Shown piece by piece: positions 13,512 through 24,433 of a DNA stretch of 64,000 nt. The stretch is taken from assembly GCA_964023205.1 (NCBI GenBank), contig OZ026836.1, positions 1,061,501 through 1,125,500 of the forward strand, written 5' to 3'. Made by a program: the position numbers and the translations under genes. Below the pieces are notes generated by a model. That model was given only the letters and a program-made list of their open reading frames with translations, was not told where the DNA came from and ran no database searches. Position 1 is the first letter of the stretch. Every line of letters starts with the position of its first letter. This DNA comes from Lutraria lutraria (taxonomy: Eukaryota; Mollusca; Bivalvia; Venerida; Mactridae).

Positions 13512-14056
13512 TCTGTTAAAATAGTTCAGTTTTGTCCATATATAAATTACAGTTTTCGTATTTTAGAAACTGTCAGAAATCTTAAACCACTACATTGATA
13601 ATTCCAACACTATATGATTGACTACACTTTTAAAAGAATATATTTGAATATCAACCAATTAAAGTATAAGTTTTCTCTTCATTGTATTGGCTTTCTTTCA
13701 ACTGAGCTGAAGTACCGTTAGCATTCATGTATTTAAGTTACGAAATGTAAATCGTTCGCACTTTGATTGACCCAAAGATATTCGGAATATTGTTAACGTT
13801 TTATGGTTGTCGTTGATACATAAAACGTGACTCAGTTTAAACATCCTGTATGATTTCTATCGAACCGAGTTAGTTTGATTATTTCATTTTTATTTAAGCA
13901 ACCAATCAATGATTTACAATCGTCCTTTGATTTATCAATCATATCAAGAGTGCTTCAAAGTTCCTCAATCCTTCAGAACCTCTCGGATTTTATAGACATG
14001 TAAAAACTCTCATTCTATGTTGTGCGTACATAAATCTCACAATGTTTAGTCCTAAA

Positions 14057-14210
14057 CATAATCAAAGTACTGTAAGTACTCAAGGAAAATGAACTTAATA
14101 TATAGGCTTGCACTGCAATGTTCATAAAACAGGAATTAGTTTAACAATTGCAGTGCGGATGTAGAAAAACACAACACTTAGGTTCATGCGCAACGAGCGA
14201 GTCACGGCTA
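14057..14210 (+). repeat. Dispersed repeat family C
   Basis: ATCAAAGTACTGTAAGTACT, TTGCACTGCAATGTTCAT, TTTAACAATTGCAGTGCGGA and ACGAGCGAGTCACGGCTA. Intergenic, upstream of the TMC start. Confidence 0.8.
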
Positions 14211-15098
14211 ACAACTAAGAACTTGCAATGAAAATTTTAAAGTTGATATCAACATGATGAAGATCATATTATTTTAATGTTGCTTCTTGTCGTACGAATC
14301 ATGTACGACCTGTGAGGTGGTGAATCAAACAGTCCACACGTCCTGAAGAGAATGTCATATCTGGAAAATTTAGTAAAATAAGAATCTTGTTATCTTGTTC
14401 AGCAAATATTTTTTCTTCATCCACGCTTTATATTGACAATGTACAATAAAACTACAAAGACGTGAGCTTCGCGACCCTAGACTTTTTATTAGACATCCAC
14501 TTTCTCTCTTAGCTATCTGATTTACCTTACACGCCTTCAAGAGCAAGAAAAAGCCCCGACATATACCTATACCCCCTTTATTAATGAGCATGTTACAATA
14601 GACTAACAATCTTTAGACCTTATATGGTTCAAAATTTAATGGTACGTGCAATGTACCAGGCACCCCGTGTATGAGACCCCAACGACACTCTACTACCCGG
14701 TGTTTAAAGCGTAAAAGAAATTCCTGGGTAGATGAGGGTATGTTGGGGTATTTTCATACTCCGGTTGCATGTAGAATAGCGTTTAAACACATACCCATTA
14801 ACACTACGAAACAACCGCCAATGTTTGGAGGGATTTTAAATATACGTCAACAGGTTTTTTTTCACAAAAACATTTGTTTATGAACGTGACAAACTTTAAC
14901 CATAATGTCTTTCTAAGGAGCAGTCAACATTCTGAGTGTCGTGTCAGTGAGATATTATATATAGATGATATACATACTGAGGTCATAAAATGGTTGTAAA
15001 TACCATAATATATGTTCAGCTGGAGTTATCTAACATGGATTATACAGTAAAACACGGATTTATAAATGTTTGACTTTCTGAGTCCGTCTTCAAGTATA

Positions 15099-16325
15099 CT
15101 ACACTTGACCAATGTTCTAACTACACCGATGGTATAATTGTAATGTTTTATGATTATAATACACTTGCAATCTTCAACCATTTAACATAAAAAGATGCAT
15201 CATATTTCGTTTATTTTATTTTATCAACATGACAATTATCACGTGTCATCATGAAAAAAATCATGTTTATCATGGTAGGGGTTAAAACCCAAAGTACCAA
15301 AAAATATCAATAACGTGTGTATCCTCCATAGGCCCGAGCTACCGCCTGACATCGCTGTTTCATCGACAAAATAAAGTTCCTAAAGTACGCTTGGGGAAGT
15401 CTATTCCATTCTGCGACAATTCGAATGCGTAGCTGCTGAAGATTTTGAGGTCGGTTTCGATAGACTTTCCTAACAAGTTCAGCCCACACATTCTCAATTG
15501 GATTCAGGTCTGGAAACTTTTATGGCCATTCCAGTACGTTAATTATGTTGTTCCGAAGGAGGTTCATGGTAGATCGTGTGGCACCGTCTTGTGGCAGTGG
15601 CACCGTCTTGCATCAGCTTCATGTTACGGTTTTGTAGAATTAGCGGAATCACAACCGGACGTAGAATCTCATTTTGATATCTGACAGCTGTCAAGTTACC
15701 ATTCACAATGACAGCAAGTGTCTTGGTATGCAGTGAAATACCTGCCCATATCATCACTGAGCCTCCGCCAAAATGTTCAGTTTCCATGACGCATTCATCG
15801 GTGTACCTTTCTCCAATACGTCTATAGACACGTGTACGGCCGTCATTATAATACAGCTTGAAACCCTTCTCATCCGAAAAAAGCACACCCGCCCAATGAC
15901 CCCTTGTAAACATCAACGTTTATATAGCACACAGTTTCAGTTATTAAAAAGAGGACAAAATTATGCACAATTATTTTACGTACCTGAGAATGCGATGCTC
16001 CTCCCTGAACTAGACCCACAGCTCTGGCCCTATCTTGAATCGACATACGAGGCATTGTTTTTTTTTGAACGGACAGACGTCTGAGAAGTAATTCTACACG
16101 TGTAATCAATTTCCCGCCAAACATTATGTAGCCCGTGCACAATAATTAATTTTGTACCGTCATGCCTTGGTGCACAATATTCACACGACCGAGTTGTAAA
16201 AACAACAAAATAATGAATGCACTATAATTTTTACCAAGAATTAAAAAAAAATTGTAATTCAACACAGCCGTTGCTGAGATATTCAAATTTAAAGTCGGTG
16301 TAGTTAGAACATTGGTCAAGTGTAG
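15099..16325 (-). mobile_element. Degenerate Tc1-like DNA transposon with 31-bp terminal inverted repeats
   Basis: Perfect inverted repeats lie at 15099-15129 and 16295-16325 (CTACACTTGACCAATG and so on). Inside, on the minus strand, is a dead Tc1/mariner-type transposase. The left end lies next to TA (15097-15098); the right end lacks an abutting TA, so the target duplication is eroded or the boundary is off by a few bases. The overall size of 1.23 kb is shorter than intact Tc1 elements (usually 1.3-1.7 kb), in line with an internal deletion. Confidence 0.88.
15307..16055 (-). pseudogene. Broken Tc1-like (DDE) transposase
   Basis: An N-terminal piece (MPRMSIQDRARAVGLVQGG, from 16055) is cut off after about 27 residues. 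It is followed by roughly 80 bp of unrelated AT-rich sequence and resumes at 15904 with RGHWAGVLFSDEKGFKLYY, so about 110 residues including most of the helix-turn-helix region are missing. The catalytic acidic residues are visible: first Asp in LFSDEK, second Asp in LMQDGAT (usually QDNA), Glu in FPDLNPIENVW. A 19-bp near-tandem duplication around 15580-15615 shifts the frame, and an in-frame TAA follows EWP near 15522. The C-terminus (CQAVARAYGGYTRY) is typical of the family. The gene is clearly nonfunctional. Confidence 0.9.
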
Positions 16326-17395
16326 CATTATGAAGATGGCGGATTTATCGAACGTCAGCAAAGTCAGTTAAATGGTAAAATTCATTGTTCCCGCACAGAA
16401 AAAAAAGAATGTTAAAGCTTGCTAGATGGACACAACCTTATTAAACCGAAATTTTCATCAAATACAAGATGAATGAAAATATACGGTGTTCATGTTAAGA
16501 AGGAAAAAGTAAATATTATCATTCTATTAGTATCACAGACTGAACTTTTAAAATGTTTTGCACATAAAATAGTTTCTCGAATGTGCATTTATTCGGAGTG
16601 GTGAATAATCGCGGGAGTCAAGTCAGGTAACAACTAGGATAAATCTGGTAGTATTTACCTCCCGTTAACTTCAATGCTGGATTGGTTTGCGATGAATACC
16701 AAAAATGTTGATTAAAGATTTTATTTTTATTGCTTAAGTCTTTACTAGTATATTACGTACATGAAAATAAAGTTATTGTGATGCCCATATTATAAATATT
16801 GATGAACTTGTATTTATGAAATAAATGTTTCAAATCTAAGAGGAGTTATATACATATCTGACAGTTTCCATTTTTTTGCACATATATATGATAGGCTGTA
16901 TGAAAACGTATAGACAGATCTTTTTTAACTTTGCATGATCATAGCATATGATCACACCTTACAGATAAAAATTCGTAATCGCGTTTCAACTTTATGCAAC
17001 CTGTTGCTATCTGTATCCAATAAAGACTTCTCTAATTATACGGACAGAGATTCTTATTGTAATTATGCACGACCATCTTGTGTAGGTAGTGTCCATGATG
17101 TACGTGGTACAGTAATCAGCTTCTCATTTCCTCGTGATGATGTTCTCTGTGCACAATAGACGTTCCATCACCTCCAGGATACCAAACCTTTATCTATAAG
17201 TCATTATACGAGGTGATATTGAATTTAATCTCCGCCGTACCAGGCGCTAATTCTCTGACTGTAGGAAGACAATTTCCGGTGTAGTAGTTTATGGATGGAC
17301 GTGTTTGGATAAATCTGGATAGATCGTCACGTGGGTATATATACCATTACGTGCAGTAGAACTTAATTAGTCGTGACTAATATCTCTGTAACATG

Positions 17396-17575
17396 TACAG
17401 TGCAATCTCTCCAGAGCAGCCCTCTCCTGAGTAACAATCTCCCTCTAACAACAGCATGATAATATCCTACTGCATAATTTATCTATTAGTTTAACCTCTC
17501 TAGAGCAACAACCTCTCAACAAAAACATAATTTTCTTACTCCCAAAGGGTGTTGCTTTGGAGAGGTTGCACTGTA
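17396..17575 (+). mobile_element. MITE family A, full-length copy
   Basis: TACAGTGCAATCTCTCCAGA at the left, TTTGGAGAGGTTGCACTGTA at the right, and the internal CTCTAGAGCAACAACCTCTC. Intergenic. Confidence 0.9.
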
Positions 17576-18654
17576 TACATGTATAATCTTCTGTTATTGA
17601 GTCAGTCGCCTTTACTCGTATATCATCAATATATGGTATTATAAGATGATTCCACTATAGGATTGTATCAACCATACTATAACCACGTAATCAACCCACA
17701 CAGATACTTCAGTGGTTTCAATATGATAATTTGATAAATACATTTTTGTTTAGTTGATGATTTTATAATTTGTTTGTCCACATTTTCCAAGCTGTATTAA
17801 GAACATCAATGTATTCAAAACACGTCAGAAGGTGGATATGTTAGTTGCCTCAAATATAAATCTTGTTTATAAGAATACATATATCCATATATATTTATAT
17901 ACATAGGATACAGCTTTTTGTGTTTTAAAGTATCAGGGAGTTTATTACCAAGCGTGACTGATTGAAAATGTGGAATTTACACAAGTCTTAATGTTATGAT
18001 TTACAACAAAACTACATTCCTCTGTTTGATGTACAAAGAAAGAATAATAAATAATGATAAAAAATGAAGAAAAACAACAGTAATGAATAAAAATGATGTA
18101 TATTCAATACACTAAAGTCTTGTTTGTTGAAATATTATGTCTGTCATGTGTATGATTGTAAATGTATTGTTCATGGGCTATATTAGTCTAAAGAATTGAA
18201 TCAAGTTACTTACTTGCATATAAAATAAGATGAACTCTTCTTCAAACAAAAGGGAGTTGTTACGCATATATTCATCATATGCTACAGTACACAAATAAGA
18301 AACTCTTCATGCGGGCGTACATCCTTTGTTTATTTTATAATACTTGTCTGTTAAGTGGTTTGTGGTTAAATTCAACTTTATTATCATGAAATATAATAAC
18401 TTCGCCCCTTGACAGAAGGCTTACAGTAAAACATTACATCATCTACATGTATCTCCTTCATACAATTAAGTTTGAGAGATCTCTAACCAAATATCTACTA
18501 TCATTGTAAACTGATGTAAATATCAATTTAATGACAATGTGTTCATACCGATGATCATGTAATTACATACATCCGAGTGACTTTTTTAGTATGTTTGATA
18601 CATTTCATTGATTGGTGAAACATATTGTTTGTGGTGTCTTTCTTTAACTATCTA

Positions 18655-18835
18655 CGGCTGTGGTCATGTGGTCCATGTGCTGGACTTGTAACGCGGAGAT
18701 CTGGGTTGGAATCTGGTCGAGGCAGGTCATACCCTTCTATGAAATTTTGACTGTATTCGTTAGAATACAGCCCAGGTAAATATACACAAGAAATATCGTT
18801 GAAAAGCTGCGTATAACCAGTTAGTCCTTCCATTT
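18655..18835 (+). mobile_element. tRNA-derived SINE, family III
   Basis: GGCTGTGGTCATGTGGTCCA, box B-like GGGTTGGAATCTGGTCGAGG, then CAGGTCATACCCTTCTATGA shared with 22440. Confidence 0.72.
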
Positions 18836-19357
18836 TATTAATTAATTATTGTAACAATGTATTTGCGGTTTTATTGAAACTGAAACATTCAGTCACATCA
18901 GGGTAACAAGACCCAGACGGTTTACGATGATTACTGTCATGTCTTTAACCTATCATTTAGAAGATTTTATGACACAGTTAATACAAATATAATTGTCTGT
19001 TTAAAACATATTGATCAGTATTATGACGGTTAATGTGATCTGTCACGTAAATGTTGATTGATGTACGAATATAAAGGAAACAATTAGTATGTAATACACG
19101 TCAATTAGAGATTTTATGACAAAATGAATTTGTCTAACGAGTTATAGCAATTTATTAATTTATTGCAGTCATTTTCATTCTTTGATAAAACAAATAATGT
19201 TGATTTTTATTGTTATATCTTGATCAAAGCGGTCCACGCCGAAACGTTGGTAATGCAGTACATTAGGCTATAATTATGTGTTTTTTTTTGTTCAATTCAT
19301 ATTAATTTAATCATAAGTAGTCGCATTTGTGTAATTAAAAACATTGATACTAAATTC

Positions 19358-19424
19358 AGTACAACAACAGCATAATTTTGCAACTCCCAAAGGATGCTGT
19401 TTTTGGAGAGGTTGCACTCTATAA
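19358..19424 (+). mobile_element. MITE family A, right-end fragment
   Basis: Only the last 65 bp or so: CAACAACAGCATAATTTTGC to GGAGAGGTTGCACTCTAT. Confidence 0.8.
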
Positions 19425-19705
19425 CAGAGACACGGTTTGATACAGGTTTTTATGCCGAACAATAACAAAAGTAAAATAAAAAAAATGGGAAATCGGTTTA
19501 CTGAAATGTAAAAATAGGATACTGAAGTTCTAAGTATCAGGTTCCTTCAAGAGCTCATAAATCATGTTTTTACCTAAATTATCGGAATCATGGACGTTAT
19601 ATAATGCAGTTTTGTATAAATGAAGCTATATTTTTTTACCGTACATGTATTGTATAGTTCTATTAATTACTAGTAAAACACAATCGAATTAATGTTTGTA
19701 CTACA

Positions 19706-20923
19706 GAATTAATTAATTGAACAAATCATTTTATTGCTCTGCAAATTTCAGCCGAGGAAATTACCTCGGCGTGCGCATCAGCGTGGCTACGACGCTGTAT
19801 AAGGGCTGTCCAGGAAGTTAATGGAATTTCTCCACAGCCTGCCTTTTTACTAGACTACTGAGTTGAAACTTCGAACAAAAATGTCACTATTAATCTGAAA
19901 AAAAATATAGCGTATAATTTCATGTACTATAAGCGGCTTTTATCTCTTAATGAGTAACTGTCTCCATCGCAGCGGCCATACATATACGCGTCAGACTGTC
20001 TGATAACGTTGTTAAACCAAGGGAGGTAAGTATTCTAATTTTAAAATAATAATTTTATTTGGATGATGGTAAAAATGTGTGTTTCTCTATAATTAAAATT
20101 ACTCTGCTTTAAATATCATCGACGTATCAAGAAAATGGAATTTTAAGCTTGTATGTAAATAAATTGACTGAAATTTTATTCTATTATTAATTATATTAAT
20201 TGATAACCGATTTAAGCATAAAGCCAACAAGTCCTGCGTCAATACCATTTCTAGAACATTAATTTTAGTGAATGTTCTTTTGGCTGAATAAGACATAAGA
20301 ATTGTTTCAGAGTAGTAAATATAGTAAATAGGGTCCCTGGGTGGGTATGGTCCCTGGGTGGGTAAGGTTCTTGGGGTGGGGAAGGTCACTGGGGTTCGGT
20401 GGTGTCCCTGGGGTGGGAGACGCCCAGTGTAGGGTAGTGGAAGGGTACAAATCATGAAAGGAAATTTACCATATAATATTATCTATCAAAAAAATCTAGT
20501 TACATTAAACAAAAATAAAATATGTACATCAATCTTGGTTTTATTTTATTTAAAAAAAATATATAGATACATTGTATACCAAATACGCATATACACAAAC
20601 TATCAATTTTTACACTGTCTCTTTTACAGCCTAAATATAAAAACTGATTCTGAAATTAGTGGTACTAAGGTATCTAAATTATAGTCTATTTCTACCTTAA
20701 AGAAATAGTTTATTCAAAATTATAAAAGACTACATCATTAGAAAAATAAAAGAGTTATTAGGATTTTGTGGTCAGTACAGATTTGATACTATAAATGAAA
20801 TAAGTTATGACAACAAAACTGAAAAACCCTTCCATTGCAGCGTCATGACCACGCTGAGGCAAGCCGAGGCAGTTTCCTCGATTAAATTTGCGGAGCAATA
20901 AAAAGATTTGTTTAATTAATTCC
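19706..20923. mobile_element. Nonautonomous 1.2-kb element with long (about 90 bp) inverted ends
   Basis: The left arm 19706-19797 and right arm 20838-20923 are inverted copies. They share the stretches TTTATTGCTC-GCAAATTT, GAGGAAA-T-CCTCGG and CAGCGTGG-ACGACGCTG in opposite orientation. The interior has no recognisable protein and includes a G-rich short tandem tract near 20333-20420. Confidence 0.75.
20333..20425 (+). repeat. G-rich short tandem repeat (about 17-18 bp unit)
   Basis: Five imperfect copies of a GGTCCCTGGGTGGGTA-like unit, a G-rich tract inside the 1.2-kb inverted-repeat element. Both strands are compositionally skewed compared with the AT-rich surroundings. Confidence 0.75.
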
Positions 20924-21070
20924 ATGCATGTATTATCATTCTTTGCTGAAATCTACAACAAGCGATAAGATCTAGGAAATAAATTGATTCTCAGTGTTTA
21001 AAACAAGGGTTGCATACATCTTTAATGCGTTCTATTCGTAATATCACAATGGAATGGATGTTTTAAGATG

Positions 21071-21158
21071 GAATTAATTGAACAAATTATTTTTTATTGC
21101 TCTGCAAATTTTAGCCGAGGCAACTACCTTGGCGAGCATCAGCGTGTCTACGACGCTG
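21071..21158 (+). repeat. Solo end of the 1.2-kb inverted-repeat element
   Basis: The sequence GAATTAATTGAACAAAT to CGACGCTG matches the left arm at 19706-19797 in the same orientation. No partner arm was seen downstream. It is either a truncated copy or a shorter relative. Confidence 0.75.
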
Positions 21159-21525
21159 TACGAGGGCTGCCTTGTAACAAAATGTTATTCTGGTAGATAT
21201 TTTATTTCGTAGAACCTGAAAACCTTTCGAGAATCTTTGAGCGTGTTACAAAAATGCAAATTAACTAATTGGTCAATGAAAAATTGAGAAGATAATTCTG
21301 ATTAAAACTGACTGTGGCTTGGGTTGACATATATAAATGTTAAAATGTCTATTGTTCAACAATTGTCACCTTATATAATGTACAAATATGTTTTATGACT
21401 TATTAATTACTTCCAATTTGTCAGTTTGAGACGACAAAAATGATAAAAACCAATTGAATAATCATACCTATGTGGTTTTTGTAATTTTAACAGCTGAACA
21501 CATGTGGACATTATATTATACATAG

Positions 21526-21632
21526 AACAACTTCTCCATAGCAAAAACCTCCCTGAAATAACATCATGTTTGTCCACTTCATGATTTAACAATTAATTTA
21601 ATCTCTCTAGAGCAACAACATCCCAATGGTGT
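21526..21632 (+). mobile_element. MITE family A, left-part fragment
   Basis: ACAACTTCTCCATAGCAAAA through ATCTCTCTAGAGCAACAACA; the right end is missing. Confidence 0.75.
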
Positions 21633-21867
21633 GTAACTATAGCATTACACCAAACAAAAGGTTAATTGTTCTTTTCAAACAAAAAATGCTCCAGCCATTC
21701 TACGAACATTTACCATTACGGTATTACATGTATGCTCCATGTTTTGTATGGTAATGTATAATTTGTCTGTAGATCGTATATGATAACAATGTGAAAATGT
21801 ATAAACTATTTGCTGTAATCTCGGAGTGTTCTAACAATTATCACATTGTCTGTTATGTACATTCAAC

Positions 21868-21955
21868 AATATGTACGTACAGAACACGATCACACGTATC
21901 GGACTCACGTATATACGCACAGAACACGATCACACGTATCGGACTTACGTAGGTA
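21868..21955 (+). repeat. Tandem duplication of about 40 bp
   Basis: The block CAGAACACGATCACACGTAT plus CGGACT-ACGTA occurs twice in succession. It is intergenic, with no coding capacity. Confidence 0.85.
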
Positions 21956-22437
21956 GCCAAAATGCAGCAACACTCTAGGATTCGTGAATTGCGAGCTGAG
22001 TTCTAACTTTATACAACCAAATATTTGATAGAATTGTTTTCTTTTCAAATAAGTACTACAAGGTATGTACCTTACACTATAAGAACATACAATAAGTCTC
22101 TCTGACTCATCAGTTTATAGTTATACTAACCTTATTGATGTATAAAATGATGAATTAAGTGTTGAAGTAAGAGGAGGTACTTCACCTTTCCGGTTTATAT
22201 TTTCTGTTAGGATAATTCTTACTGTTTTGTGTGATCAAATAACGATCAATGAGCATCCAGAAATACGCTACTACTATATCTTCAAAGTGCTAAAGCGATG
22301 CATATTTATTAATAAATTAATGATAATGATGATGAGTCGTAATGTAGTGCCATGTGTTTATTTAATAGCGGAAACTTCAAAATATTTCGATATGTTCTAG
22401 ATTATCCATTATATTTCTCTTCTTTACAATTATTATG

Positions 22438-22640
22438 AGGCTGCGGCCCCGATCCAGTACTTAATGCGCTGTATTTGTAACCCGGCGAATGCCGAGTTCG
22501 ATACCCGGTCGAGGCAGATCATACCCTTCTATAAAGGTTTAACATTCATTCAAATGTGGAAACGTATCCGGTTCCTTGTGGAAAGGTAAGTTAGTGCCGG
22601 TTGGAATATCGTCTAAGAAAACTTGTAGGTGAAGGTCGCC
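22438..22640 (+). mobile_element. tRNA-derived SINE, family III
   Basis: GAGGCTGCGGCCCCGATCCA, box B CGAGTTCGATACCCGGTCGA, then GGCAGATCATACCCTTCTAT. Intergenic. Confidence 0.72.
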
Positions 22641-22990
22641 ATATATAAATGATACTTTGTTGAACAAACGGTGTTACACCCAAAATAGATAAATACGATT
22701 ATAAACAGTTTTATATCCTCGGTGTATCTGATTAAGTTTGTTCATTCCTCCTGGTTATATTAATGCAGCCTAACTTACATAGTGTTATACTTGATATTAT
22801 TTCTAAATGATCACGAGTTTGTACTAATGGACGATTCTATGAGTAATAATTCTTCATACGAAAATCTTAATAAAAAGTATAAATTAATGCCAAATTAGTG
22901 TAACACATGTCCAGACCATTCTAGCTTATTGTATGGAATTGTATTTTTGCAAATGTGAACCAGGAAAGTAAATTACAGTATAAGAAAAAA

Positions 22991-23140
22991 GTACAACCTC
23001 TCCTTGAGCAACAACCTCCCTTCAGTAACACCATGATTTTTCCCACTGTATAATTTACTATATTTAACCACAGCAACAACCTCTCAATAACAACATAATT
23101 TTGCTACTCCCAATGGGTGTTGCTTTGGAGAGGTTGCACT
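22991..23140 (+). mobile_element. MITE family A, near full-length with small internal deletions
   Basis: GTACAACCTCTCCTTGAGCA to TTTGGAGAGGTTGCACT. Short deletions near the left end and in the middle. Confidence 0.87.
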
Positions 23141-24433
23141 TCATTTGTATCTGATTTCATTCATAAAACCAGACATTGCTGCTGTTAATAAGGCATGATA
23201 ACTCTCGGTAAATCTCGCCCTTGATTTAGTTATCTTAACCTTATCAACATTGTATTTTTTTCAACCGTATACTGTGATACATTGTCTACAATGAAATTTA
23301 CGCTCACTGAACGGTGTAAAGAGTTAATATCTCTATTTATACGACCAGTGTACATGAGGAAGTTCGTCTATACACAGGTGCAGTGGTATTTACACCTGGT
23401 AAAAATTGGATTTAAAAAGTAACCACTCGTGCTAATTACAAATCAATTAATATTGTGTCTTGTGCATTTTTGTAGTTGAACAATCGTGATTGGAGTATTG
23501 TGGTAGTTTGTCTATAAACTGGGGATTTCTTACCAGACCACGATTGTTACTATCAAGACGGACGTGTAAATATTTGTTTAGATAAACCGGGTAAAACCAG
23601 GGTATGTGACCTGAAAATATGTAGGACTGCATACATTTTTATATGAAGGAAGTCGGCGTAGATTTTGATAAGGATAATCCGGGGGCTTTTTATTTAGTGA
23701 GATGCGTGACTGAATATAAGTGTACAGTCATATACCACACATATATAATATACTTAATTCTTAATCTTTTTACAGCGTCGACCAACATTATTCGAGTATC
23801 TATCTAAACGTATTTATATATTGTTGGTATAGTTCAATAAGCGATTGTTAGAATATTAAATTAATGACAGCGTATTGGAGATTTGACCTGTCAGTGGAAA
23901 GTCGTTTATCTTTTATTCGAGGTGTGTAGTTAGTTGATAGTTTGATGTTCTCATATAAAGTAAAGCAAGAAGAGCTAGCATGTTTTATCAATGATTTAAC
24001 TACAAAGAAATAAGATCTCGAGTTTGTATTATAACTCTCGTGTAGTGTATACGGTGAAGACGTTAATATAACTGTTTCATTTGGAATGTTTACAGGTTTA
24101 ACTTTGATATAGAGTTAAGATGAACATGTGGTGATCTATATAAATCTATGGATAGAAGAATTCATACTTTATATTAGAATGTTTATTTGGGTGTAGAACA
24201 CCAGCTAGCTATCAACATTTATAACTACACGGATGAATGAACTTTATAAATGTAACATGATTGAAGTGTAAATTATTAATGGAATAATCTGCTTAATATT
24301 ACATACGATAAAGAATCACGGAAGTACATTAATGACGGGAATAAGTAGGACTAAGCGTTGACGAGATTTATATATATAGTATATCTAATCTATCTATTAC
24401 GTACAAATTAAGGATAATATTCTATCACGCAGA

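Larger units (their letters stand above)
13512..24433. other. Intergenic region between divergent TMC and DAGL genes
   Basis: About 10.9 kb that should contain both promoters. Apart from the repeats, transposon remnant and SINEs listed separately, no protein-coding exon was recognised. No confident core promoter or CpG-rich block was seen. Short open frames (for example 14671-14883, 16935-17159, 24789-25100) have no family resemblance. Confidence 0.6.

Noticed and set aside
16935..17159. Possible 74-residue gene
   Set aside because: No family resemblance, no splice context and no repeat relation; consistent with a chance open frame.
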